The notes: a model not told the origin generated them from the sequence alone. A stretch of 7,409 bases of DNA from an uncultured Ruminococcus sp. (GCA_902802975.1 CADCOF010000130.1:1-7409); one strand, 5' to 3'; positions 1 through 5,156 are shown, counted from the first letter of the stretch. Numbers and translations are program-made.

Positions 1-99
1 CATAAATATGTTTGTAATAAAAATATCACCCGCGGCAGGCATGCGCCTGCAGGCAATACGCGCTCATAAATATGTTTGTAATAAAAAATATCACCCGCG
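1..99. repeat. Direct repeat pair (34/35 bp) flanking a palindromic unit
   Basis: Bases 1-34 and 65-99 are the same sequence apart from one extra A in the second copy. Each runs from CATAAATATGTTTG to ATATCACCCGCG. Between them (35-64) lies one copy of the GC-rich palindromic repeat. The second copy includes the left arm and T-tract of the peptidase terminator (83-125), so the first copy is a duplicated half-terminator. The first copy starts at the window edge and may continue beyond it. The arrangement suggests a segmental duplication or an insertion with a long target duplication; which of the two cannot be decided here. Confidence 0.85.
35..64 (+). repeat. GC-rich palindromic (REP-like) repeat, copy A
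   Basis: A short hairpin with arms GCAGGC (35-40) and GCCTGC (45-50) around ATGC is followed by AGGCAATACGCGCTC. Bases 35-55 are the exact reverse complement of 225-245 (copy B). Bases 35-65 match 7352-7382 (copy C) at 27 of 31 positions, and two of the four differences form a compensatory A-T to G-C change in the stem. It lies antisense to the peptidase gene, beyond its terminator. Confidence 0.75.
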
Positions 100-125
100 T
101 CTTACATAATGTATGGCGCGGGTGA
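83..125 (-). terminator. Probable terminator of the dockerin peptidase gene
   Basis: On the minus strand a perfect 9-bp stem (TCACCCGCG at 125-117 pairing with CGCGGGTGA at 99-91) encloses a loop that contains a further TACAT/ATGTA pairing. It is followed by TATTTTTTATT. The T-run is offset by two bases from the stem, so it is somewhat below ideal. It lies about 124 nt beyond the peptidase stop codon, with repeat modules in between. Read on the plus strand the tail is only AAAAAG, so it works best for minus-strand transcripts. Confidence 0.7.
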
Positions 126-147
126 AAAAGTTTATATTAGCCATATA

Positions 148-226
148 GTTCGTGCGCGTATCTGCGTGTGGGCACATGCCTGACGCGGCGAAGACTATCG
201 TTAAGAATAACAGCTCGACGGAACTG
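148..226. repeat. Two-module repeat, first site
   Basis: Module 1 (148-178) and module 2 (184-226) both recur at 2745-2843. Module 2 matches 2802-2843 in the same orientation with two substitutions and one indel over about 43 bp. Module 1 matches 2745-2771 in the opposite orientation, 23 of 27 aligned bases plus a 4-nt gap. Module 1 can itself fold, with GCGT (163-166) facing ACGC (183-186) and an inner GGGC/GCCT pairing. No open reading frame explains the conservation. Confidence 0.7.
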
Positions 227-249
227 CCTGCAGGCGCATGCCTGCCCGC
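221..249 (-). repeat. GC-rich palindromic (REP-like) repeat, copy B, abutting a stop codon
   Basis: On the minus strand 249-221 reads as a 29-base unit that matches 7348-7376 at 27 positions. The two differences are a compensating stem pair (A-T here, G-C at 7354/7365). The first base of the unit is the last base of the peptidase TAG stop codon (251-249), so the repeat begins exactly where the gene ends. It may act as a 3'-end hairpin on the peptidase mRNA. Confidence 0.75.
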
Positions 250-1943
250 TAGAATTCAGGGATAAGACCGATTGACTTTCTCAGGATTCTTAAAGCGTCG
301 CTTGATGTGATTATACCGTCAAAATTCACATCGCAGTTTTTAATTTGAAGATTGTTCATATCAACAAGTCCAACAGATTTTCTCAAAACGTATAAAGCGT
401 CCGACGCAGTAACTGAAAAATCATCATCAGCATCACCGAAAATATCACTGCTCGCAACCGCTTTTATAACAAGCGTGCCGCCAATGTTGTCATTGTTTGC
501 AGCGTATATATCTACAAGATCATACACGTTGTCACCGTTAATGACAAAACTTTGATTCCTTCTTTGATTCGGTTTGAATACATATTCGTTGCTTCTGTTG
601 GTCAGCCATTCGTCAACGCCCATCTGCGCAAAACCGCCTTCTACATTCGCCGTGTCAAGCTCCACCGCTATTGCAGCTTTGCCTGATACTTCTATAGTTC
701 CCGATACATCAACATTGATATAGCCGCCGTATGGAGTAACTCCGCTTGCAAGGTGTGTCCATCTGCTTCTGTCTGTCACAGGCTTTCCGTTTTGAAGTGG
801 AATGTAATATACCGTGTAGTCCGCGCCTGCTGTCTGAGCTTCAAATATTACTCTCTGCAGATATTTGTGTTCATCGTCAAAATGATATACATTTGCAAAT
901 GTGACATTTTTCAGCTTTTTGCCCGTGCTGCTGTCGGAAATATACGTAAAATAAGTCGCGCCGTATTTCTCTTTTTGATACAGCCTGTCGTATTCGTTCA
1001 TTGTGCGAATGCTTGTAAAAGCAAGATTTGCGCCCCAGTAAGACGAATCAAGAATAAAGTAATCATAATACGATATCCAAGTGTAGCCGTTGTCGCCTTT
1101 CTGATCGCCCCAACTGTTTTTTGCAAGCCATGCCCCGTCATATGGCGGCTGATTTTCAGCCTTGAATTTTGTGCGCGGGTAGTTATCGTCCCAGCCTATA
1201 AGAGTTATCGCATGACCGGAGAAACTAGCAGGCATGGTGTTTTGATAGTAATTTGATCTGTTATCGGCATATCCCGAACCGTTGTTGTATGAAGTCGCAA
1301 CGCCGCCGTAGTTGTATATGGCATGTTTAACTGCGTCAACGTCGTTGTTAACATACATAATGCCGGTAACGCCAAAAGGAACATCTCCCGACTCCATATT
1401 TTCGGGAACCGAATTATTTCCGCTCATCAAATACGGAAAATCGCTTTCAAGCTTCGGTCCCTGCCACGACGCAAAGTAGCCCGCAGATATCTTGCTGTAG
1501 CCTCCGTATGACAAGCTGGGACACATCCAGCCTATACCGTCGCTGTTGTACGCCTTTGACGCCCACCATGTCAGGTGCTGTTCGGAAAAGTCATTGTCAC
1601 CTCGCCCCTCTTTTGACAGTGCTGCCTCAAGCGCGCCAACGCCCGAAAAAGCCCAACAGGTGTTGTAGGAACCCTGATTGCGAACGGAAGTAGTCTTCGT
1701 TCTATATTGTGACGGCAGATCATTGCTGCCAACAGGTTCATTCATAGGTGCGCCCGATGGGATAAGCGTTGAATTTTTGCCGTCAGTGTGGACGTATTCT
1801 TCAATCGCGCCCGATGTCTCGGTCGGAACAGCGAATATCTTCTGCATAACAATAATTGGCTTTTTTGCGGTAAACGCAGAACCGGTCGCAATTGCTAACG
1901 CAAGGAAGAGCCCGATATATTTAGAAACGGCAGTATGATTCAT
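249..1943 (-). CDS. Secreted papain-family (C1A) cysteine peptidase with lectin-like and dockerin domains
   Basis: This is a predicted secreted protease of 564 residues. A signal peptide (hydrophobic 11-20, possible cleavage after A26) precedes a C1A papain domain at about 75-300. The oxyanion glutamine Q90 and nucleophile C96 lie in RNQGSYNTCWAFS, the catalytic histidine H244 in SGHAITLIGWDD, and the asparagine N276 in AKNSWG. Residues 305-495 resemble the beta-rich lectin-like domain that follows such peptidases. The C-terminus (501-563) is a type I dockerin with two calcium loops: D504/D506/D508/T512/D515 and D538/N540/D542/T546/D549. The start at 1943 is chosen because AAGAAGG precedes it, a signal peptide follows, and the promoter (2008-2036) lies inside the longer reading frame that opens at 2096. 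By family knowledge the dockerin docks to a cell-surface or cellulosomal cohesin; the peptide substrate is unknown. Confidence 0.93.
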   Translation of the reverse strand: MNHTAVSKYIGLFLALAIATGSAFTAKKPIIVMQKIFAVPTETSGAIEEYVHTDGKNSTLIPSGAPMNEPVGSNDLPSQYRTKTTSVRNQGSYNTCWAFSGVGALEAALSKEGRGDNDFSEQHLTWWASKAYNSDGIGWMCPSLSYGGYSKISAGYFASWQGPKLESDFPYLMSGNNSVPENMESGDVPFGVTGIMYVNNDVDAVKHAIYNYGGVATSYNNGSGYADNRSNYYQNTMPASFSGHAITLIGWDDNYPRTKFKAENQPPYDGAWLAKNSWGDQKGDNGYTWISYYDYFILDSSYWGANLAFTSIRTMNEYDRLYQKEKYGATYFTYISDSSTGKKLKNVTFANVYHFDDEHKYLQRVIFEAQTAGADYTVYYIPLQNGKPVTDRSRWTHLASGVTPYGGYINVDVSGTIEVSGKAAIAVELDTANVEGGFAQMGVDEWLTNRSNEYVFKPNQRRNQSFVINGDNVYDLVDIYAANNDNIGGTLVIKAVASSDIFGDADDDFSVTASDALYVLRKSVGLVDMNNLQIKNCDVNFDGIITSSDALRILRKSIGLIPEF

Positions 1944-2007
1944 ATGATACCTTCTTTCTACAAGTAACAGATTAAGTCTGCGTAAAGGGAACCATCTTTT
2001 AGATTTT

Positions 2008-2036
2008 ATTATAACAAAAAACCAAGCGATTGTAAA
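2008..2036 (-). promoter_or_regulatory. SigmaA-type promoter of the peptidase gene
   Basis: On the minus strand TTTACA (2036-2031) and TATAAT (2013-2008) are separated by 17 bp. Transcription would begin near 2001, giving a leader of about 58 nt before the ATG at 1943. The terminator of the upstream gene lies immediately beyond the -35 box, so the peptidase appears to be its own transcription unit. Confidence 0.8.
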
Positions 2037-2055
2037 TATAAATTTGCAGACAAAC

Positions 2056-2085
2056 AAAAACAGACCGCCGAAGCGGTCTGTTTTT
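2056..2085 (-). terminator. Bidirectional-type terminator after the 88-residue gene
   Basis: A perfect 8-bp stem, CAGACCGC (2061-2068) with GCGGTCTG (2073-2080), closes a CGAA tetraloop. It is flanked by five A on the left and five T on the right, so it would work on both strands. It lies about 47 nt beyond the stop codon at 2132 and just before the peptidase promoter, separating the two minus-strand genes. Confidence 0.9.
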
Positions 2086-2131
2086 GGGTCTAACATCTAA
2101 CATCAAAATTACAAGGAAAAAGCTAAATTAA

Positions 2132-2398
2132 TTAATCAATCACTGCATCGCCTGTATCGCCAAGCAGGTTGAATCTGAACAGCTTGCGTTCATCGTCAGG
2201 ATTTTCTGCGATGATGTAAGCCTCTGCGATTTTACCACCCTCAATAAGCTGAGTCAAGCCAACGAGCTGGCAAAGCTTACTTCTGAGGTTGAGGTGATCG
2301 CCCTCTTTTGTTACCAAGAATACGTTTCCTTCGCAAGTGTCAAGCACGGCAAGGAACTTCGTAACGTCAACGTCATGTAATTCAAGAATAGGTGACAT
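2132..2398 (-). CDS. Small conserved-looking protein of unknown function (88 aa)
   Basis: This 88-residue protein has no signal peptide, membrane helix or cysteine cluster. The start is secure: a perfect AAGGAGG (2412-2406) sits 7 nt before the ATG, and a consensus promoter and a strong terminator bracket the gene. It is mostly alpha/beta in character: a leading segment MSPILELHDVDVTKFLAVLD, then a strand-like NVFLVTKEGDHLNLRSKL, a helical LVGLTQLIEGGKIAEAYI, and an ending ERKLFRFNLLGDTG. From memory it resembles a short family frequent in gut Clostridia that databases have sometimes labelled 'polyA polymerase'. It has no nucleotidyltransferase motif and is far too short for that enzyme, so I give no function. 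As a monocistronic gene with strong signals it is probably well expressed. Confidence 0.88.
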   Translation of the reverse strand: MSPILELHDVDVTKFLAVLDTCEGNVFLVTKEGDHLNLRSKLCQLVGLTQLIEGGKIAEAYIIAENPDDERKLFRFNLLGDTGDAVID

Positions 2399-2503
2399 AT
2401 ATATTCCTCCTTAATATAATTCGTGCCTACTTTGATTTTTTTCTCATTTCGGAAATCCGGCAGGTTTTCGGTTCGTTTTTCGTTTCCCTCAACCTGTGAT
2501 TTT

Positions 2504-2531
2504 ATTATATCACAAATTTTGGAAATGTCAA
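2504..2531 (-). promoter_or_regulatory. SigmaA-type promoter of the 88-residue gene
   Basis: On the minus strand TTGACA (2531-2526) and TATAAT (2509-2504) have a 16-bp spacer. The start point would be near 2497, leaving a leader of about 100 nt. The first bases of that leader can form a 6-bp stem (2496-2491 with 2466-2461). Confidence 0.85.
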
Positions 2532-2540
2532 CAAATATTT

Positions 2541-2744
2541 TAAAAAACTTTGTGCAACTGCAATATCTGTATGTGAATTATAGATAAATTTAACATGAAA
2601 ATTTTATGCAACTTTCACAATAATAGTTCTTTTTAAGAAAATAAGGTTACAATTAATCATGTATAATTTATGAATAAACTGAAAAAAATCATCGTAAAAA
2701 ATGACAGTTTTGTTGCATTTGCCGTTTTTTCATCTTGCGGCGAC
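2541..2744. other. AT-rich intergenic stretch with no recognised gene
   Basis: This lies between the promoter of the 88-residue gene and the repeat modules beyond the lipoprotein gene. It is AT-rich and I find no reading frame with a ribosome site, no complete promoter pair and no stable hairpin with a T-tract. No convincing terminator for the minus-strand lipoprotein gene is visible between 2541 and 2891. Confidence 0.5.
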
Positions 2745-2843
2745 CATGCGACCACGGGCAGATACGCGAACCAACTTCAATTATTTATACAACTTATCGC
2801 TCGCGGCGAGGACTATCGTTAAGAATACAGCACGACGGAACTG
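2745..2843. repeat. Two-module repeat, second site (module 1 inverted)
   Basis: Module 2 (2802-2843, from CGCGGCGAGG to GACGGAACTG) repeats 184-226 in the same direction. Module 1 (2745-2771) repeats 148-178 in the reverse direction. About 30 bp of AT-rich DNA, absent at the first site, separates the two modules here, against 5 bp there. The site lies beyond the stop codon of a minus-strand gene, as at the first site. Confidence 0.7.
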
Positions 2844-2879
2844 GGAGCGGCGGTTGGAAACTGTCCCCGACGGCACGCT

Positions 2880-2892
2880 GCCCGCAGGCAAT
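2880..2892 (+). repeat. Partial palindromic repeat, copy D
   Basis: GCCCGCAGGCAAT is the second arm and tail of the GC-rich palindromic repeat (compare 45-57 and 7362-7372). It ends at the stop codon of the lipoprotein gene (2894-2892) but is oriented antisense to it. The first arm is not recognisable, so this is a remnant or a diverged copy. Confidence 0.45.
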
Positions 2893-3902
2893 CAATATAA
2901 CGCTTTTTCAAGTGCTTCGCAGTTTTGTTCCATCAGCTGTATGTAAGTTACTCCATCTAAAAACTGCTTCATCGACACGGTATGACACGAATTGAACGTC
3001 AGTACCTCTGCGTCTGTACTTTGTGCTATGGTTTCTGCTACCTTGCCGTTCGACATTTCGATTTTGAACACAACCGGTATCTCTTCTTCACGAACTTTTT
3101 CTATCAAAAAGGCTACTGTTCCGGCAGATGGCTCGCTTTGTTCTGCGCAGCCCGGAAACGCCGCGTAATACTCAAGACCAAATTCGTCCGCAAAATACCG
3201 CGCGGGGAATCTGTCTCCAAAAACTATAGTATCCCGGGCTCCACCCGACACTGTCTGCGATATGCGTTTTTTAAGTGAGGACAGTGAAGACAAGTACTTC
3301 TCGCAATTCTCTATATACACCGCGGAATTTTCTTCGTCAACTTCACAAAGTGCGTCTGTAATCGCCTGCGATACTACCTGCGCGTTGTCGATCGACATCC
3401 AGACATGTTCGTCCATTTCTTTGGGTTCTGCGTCGGCTGTTTCTTTTTCTTCTTGTTCTTCTTGTTCTTGTTCTTCGGTTTCCATGCCTTCAACCGTCTC
3501 TTCTTCAACCGTGTCACAAATATCCATCATATTTATTATTTCTATGTCTTTGGTATCAAATGACCCCAAAATACCGTCAACCCACGACTCGGACTCACCG
3601 CCTGCATAAATGAAAATATCTGCATTTTGAATTTTAATTATATCCTGAGGCGTTGGCTCGAATGTGTGAATCTCTTCGCCGGGTTCTACCAAAAGCGTTA
3701 TATCGGCGAGATCGCCCGCAAGCTGCCTTGAAAAATCATATTGCGGGAAAATGGTCGCAACGATGCTGAGCTTTTCCGGCTTGTCGCTCGTTTGTTTTTT
3801 GTCATTGTCAACTTTGGGTCTCTGAGGAGAACAGCCGCCCAATACAGACAAAATAGTCAATGCGGCAGCAATTCGTTTAATCATCTTTTTTACGTTTCTC
3901 AC
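2892..3902 (-). CDS. ZnuA/TroA-type metal ABC transporter substrate-binding lipoprotein
   Basis: This is the extracytoplasmic receptor of a zinc- or manganese-type ABC importer, 336 residues. GTG at 3902 is chosen because GGAGG (3916-3912) lies 9 nt upstream and gives a basic n-region (MRNVKKMIKR), a hydrophobic core and the lipobox LGGC, with lipidation at C24. Residues 45-333 follow the cluster A-I (ZnuA) fold: IVATIFPQYDFSRQLAG, then H79 in EEIHTFEPTPQD, then H166 in DEHVWMS. The usual third histidine position reads FGDRFPARYFADEFGL, with R231. Later motifs are FPGCAEQSEPSA and FNSCHTVS (C306, H307), so ligation may be non-standard. The metal-trapping loop, commonly His-rich, is here a Glu-rich segment (about 131-165). 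No ATPase or permease gene adjoins it, so the partners must be elsewhere. The exact metal is not determinable. Confidence 0.88.
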   Translation of the reverse strand: MRNVKKMIKRIAAALTILSVLGGCSPQRPKVDNDKKQTSDKPEKLSIVATIFPQYDFSRQLAGDLADITLLVEPGEEIHTFEPTPQDIIKIQNADIFIYAGGESESWVDGILGSFDTKDIEIINMMDICDTVEEETVEGMETEEQEQEEQEEKETADAEPKEMDEHVWMSIDNAQVVSQAITDALCEVDEENSAVYIENCEKYLSSLSSLKKRISQTVSGGARDTIVFGDRFPARYFADEFGLEYYAAFPGCAEQSEPSAGTVAFLIEKVREEEIPVVFKIEMSNGKVAETIAQSTDAEVLTFNSCHTVSMKQFLDGVTYIQLMEQNCEALEKALY

Positions 3903-3931
3903 AGCAATTATCCTCCGGTAAATCTGTAATA

Positions 3932-3946
3932 TGAAAATGAATTTCA
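3932..3946. promoter_or_regulatory. Possible Fur/Zur-family operator
   Basis: TGAAAATGAATTTCA is a 7-1-7 inverted repeat with 6 of 7 positions symmetric. It is similar in layout to Fur-family boxes (TGATAAT-N-ATTATCA). It lies about 13-27 bp downstream of the predicted start point of the lipoprotein gene, where a bound repressor would block transcription. The match to any specific consensus is only partial, so this is tentative. Confidence 0.35.
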
Positions 3947-3965
3947 ATTTCGCTTTCGCTTTCAC

Positions 3966-3994
3966 ATTATATCATTATCACTTCGATTTGTCAA
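3966..3994 (-). promoter_or_regulatory. Consensus sigmaA promoter of the metal-binding lipoprotein gene
   Basis: On the minus strand TTGACA (3994-3989) and TATAAT (3971-3966) are exactly 17 bp apart, a perfect match to the vegetative consensus. The start point would be near 3959, about 57 nt before the GTG start. So strong a core promoter on a metal-uptake gene implies repression when the metal is plentiful. Confidence 0.9.
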
Positions 3995-4071
3995 GTATAA
4001 AGAATAACAGTTTCACGGCTTTTGAACGATTAAACAAATGGTGAACTGAGCCGCTATTTCCACTAACGTTC

Positions 4072-4125
4072 GGCACATTGGTGACGTCTTGCTTACGCTC
4101 GCCGTCACCTTGTGCCTGATTTTTT
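4072..4125 (+). terminator. Orphan terminator-like hairpin
   Basis: GGCACA (4072-4077) pairs with TGTGCC (4111-4116), and GGTGACG (4080-4086) pairs with CGTCACC (4103-4109). This gives a 13-bp stem with a small internal loop and a 16-nt apical loop, followed by GATTTTTTG. It has the form of a plus-strand intrinsic terminator, but no plus-strand gene precedes it. It could end a small RNA starting near 4000, or be a repeat element; no good promoter is evident. Confidence 0.5.
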
Positions 4126-4178
4126 GTTATCACCGGTTACAAATTTTTGCTTCGCTTGCAATTACTTTTTCTCTTTCT

Positions 4179-4356
4179 TACTATAAATGAGCAAATGTTG
4201 AATTGTTCGTCATTTTGTATAACTCCCTCAGTCACCTTCGGTGACAGCGTCTCACCGACCGAACCGGCAGTGGAGACGGTGGCACGCCGCAGTCGTGACG
4301 GAAGGAGTAAAACAAGAAATTTTTGTGCATTTTGATTTTTTTGCTCATTTATAGTA
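4179..4356. mobile_element. MITE-like element with perfect terminal inverted repeats
   Basis: Bases 4179-4195 (TACTATAAATGAGCAAA) are repeated perfectly inverted at 4340-4356. If the outer TA is a target duplication, the element is 4181-4354 (174 bp) with 15-bp perfect inverted ends, the pattern of IS630/Tc1-mariner-type MITEs; that assignment is inferred. It encodes no transposase. An inner pair of inverted repeats (ACTCCCTCAGTCAC at 4222-4235 against the complement of 4295-4308, two mismatches) and a small GTCACC/GGTGAC hairpin (4231-4245) make the whole element foldable. It sits about 50 bp upstream of the infC promoter. Confidence 0.75.
4222..4308. repeat. Inner palindromic repeat inside the MITE-like element
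   Basis: The ends ACTCCCTCAGTCAC (4222-4235) and GTGACGGAAGGAGT (4295-4308) are inverted copies with two mismatches. GTCTC/GAGAC and GTCACC-TTC-GGTGAC provide additional internal pairing. Palindromes with a CCCTCAGTC...GAC core are, as far as I recall, common dispersed repeats in Oscillospiraceae. It may therefore be an independent unit nested in, or shared with, the outer element. Confidence 0.55.
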
Positions 4357-4407
4357 TTAATCAATATTTTTACTCATTCAAAAGCTGTGACTAAGCTGAA
4401 AAAACTC

Positions 4408-4436
4408 TTGACAACCGAAAATCAATGTGATATAAT
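4408..4436 (+). promoter_or_regulatory. Consensus sigmaA promoter of the infC-rpmI-rplT operon
   Basis: TTGACA (4408-4413) and TATAAT (4431-4436) are separated by exactly 17 bp. The start point would be near 4443, leaving about 175 nt of leader before infC. The perfect consensus suits a highly expressed ribosomal operon controlled downstream by attenuation. Confidence 0.93.
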
Positions 4437-4515
4437 CAAAAAAGCAATAAAGCAGGACGGTCAGCGTCTTCACCTGTGGGGTGTCGTCTGCACGGGTCAA
4501 TACCACTTCAAACTG

Positions 4516-4540
4516 CACCCGAACAGCGGGTGGGTTTTTT
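4516..4540 (+). terminator. First leader terminator
   Basis: CACCCG (4516-4521) pairs with CGGGTG (4527-4532) around AACAG. It is followed by GG and six T (4535-4540). The stem is short but entirely GC-rich apart from one pair, consistent with conditional rather than absolute termination. Confidence 0.7.
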
Positions 4541-4551
4541 CGGTTTTGGCA

Positions 4552-4580
4552 GCAGACGTGATTTATCGTCTGCATTTTTT
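4552..4580 (+). terminator. Second leader terminator
   Basis: GCAGACG (4552-4558) pairs with CGTCTGC (4567-4573) around an 8-nt loop and is followed by A and six T (4575-4580). It lies only about 25 nt before the infC ribosome site. Its 5' arm is also complementary to 4485-4491, giving a mutually exclusive antiterminator pairing. Confidence 0.8.
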
Positions 4581-4618
4581 ATTGACAAATTGGTTAATCG
4601 GTTATGGAGGTGCTTAAC

Positions 4619-5137
4619 ATTAGCAAGAAGGAACTTTACATTAATGAGGAGATCCGGGGAAAGGAACTGCGTGTTATAGATTCCGATGGTTCACAGCTGG
4701 GTATTCTCACTTCGCAGCAGGCTCTCGCTCTCGCAGAAGAGAAAAATCTCGATCTGGTCATGATCTCGCCGCAGGCAAAGCCGCCCGTATGCAAAATAAT
4801 GGATTACGGCAAGTATCGCTTTGAACAGGCAAGACGTGAGAAGGAGAAACGCAAAAATCAAAAGGTTGTCGATATAAAGGAAGTGCGTCTTTCGCTCAAT
4901 ATCGAGACCCACGATTTCAACACAAAGCTTAATCATGCCTTGAAGTTCCTGGGCAAGGGCGACAAGGTGAAGGTTTCAATTCGCTTCAGAGGCAGAGAAA
5001 TGGGTCACCCCGAGTTGGGTCAGGCTATACTGGAGAAGTTTGCCGACGCGTGCGCCGAGGCAGCTGTCGTAGAGAAGCAGCCTAAACTTGAGGGGAGAAG
5101 TATGCTTATGTTCCTTGCTCCCAAGCCGACAAAGTGA
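4619..5137 (+). CDS. infC: Translation initiation factor IF-3, starting at an AUU codon
   Basis: IF-3 binds the 30S subunit, keeps the subunits apart and proofreads start-codon/initiator-tRNA pairing. From ATT at 4619 the protein has 172 residues. The N-domain spans about 5-75, with the family signature [14 protein letters not shown] at 59-72. A basic linker (72-83) leads to the C-domain at about 84-168, with [18 protein letters not shown] and [13 protein letters not shown]. The ATG at 4604 cannot be the start because the Shine-Dalgarno GGAGG (4606-4610) overlaps it. ATT follows that site by 8 nt, and the resulting N-terminus ([12 protein letters not shown]) aligns with the usual Firmicutes IF-3 start. 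An AUU start is the classical device by which IF-3 represses its own translation. First gene of the infC-rpmI-rplT operon, 19 nt before rpmI. Confidence 0.96.
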   Translation: MSKKELYINEEIRGKELRVIDSDGSQLGILTSQQALALAEEKNLDLVMISPQAKPPVCKIMDYGKYRFEQARREKEKRKNQKVVDIKEVRLSLNIETHDFNTKLNHALKFLGKGDKVKVSIRFRGREMGHPELGQAILEKFADACAEAAVVEKQPKLEGRSMLMFLAPKPTK

Positions 5138-5156
5138 TAATAAGGAGGAAATAATT

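Larger units (their letters stand above)
4000..4407. other. Intergenic region without a protein gene
   Basis: This lies between the divergent promoters of the lipoprotein gene and the infC operon. It contains an orphan hairpin with a T-tract (4072-4125) and a MITE-like element (4179-4356). Short open frames exist on both strands, but none has a ribosome site or a plausible protein sequence. Confidence 0.6.
4443..4605 (+). ncRNA. Attenuator leader of the infC operon (probable L20 leader)
   Basis: The untranslated leader holds a 5' hairpin (GACG 4455-4458 with CGTC 4464-4467, enclosed by CAGG/CCTG), then two terminator hairpins in tandem at 4516-4540 and 4552-4580. A single upstream strand can disrupt both. 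CGTCTGC (4485-4491) is complementary to GCAGACG (4552-4558), the 5' arm of the second terminator. CGGGT (4493-4497) is complementary to ACCCG (4517-4521), in the 5' arm of the first. By knowledge of other Firmicutes, this operon is repressed by L20 binding its leader and favouring termination. The sequence position and architecture fit, but I cannot identify the L20-binding motif itself by eye. Confidence 0.65.

Noticed and set aside
1..99. A CRISPR array
   Set aside because: Only two repeat copies are present, the spacer equals a dispersed palindromic repeat, and the repeat contains a terminator arm.
753..1256. Plus-strand frame of 167 codons inside the peptidase gene
   Set aside because: It is antisense to the catalytic and lectin-like regions of a well-supported gene, with no ribosome site and no protein-like composition.
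1944..2096. N-terminal extension of the peptidase reading frame back to 2096
   Set aside because: The extension would include the gene's own promoter (2008-2036) and part of the upstream terminator, and it lacks a ribosome site. The ATG at 1943 has a ribosome site and a signal peptide.
3262..3609. Plus-strand Ser/Cys-rich frame of 115 codons
   Set aside because: It is the complement of the Glu-rich loop of the lipoprotein. The serine/cysteine runs are a by-product of the TTC/TCT-rich strand.
3903..3965. N-terminal extension of the lipoprotein to the ATG at 3965
   Set aside because: It would start at or just before the predicted transcription start, within 1 nt of the -10 box, and would place 21 extra residues before a normal signal peptide. 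GGAGG followed by GTG at 3902 is better placed. The ATG at 3884 has no ribosome site of its own.
3966..3988. Fur box TGATAATGATATAAT overlapping the -10 of the lipoprotein promoter
   Set aside because: Only the left half matches a Fur-type half-site. The right half is accounted for by the TATAAT box and the symmetry is poor.
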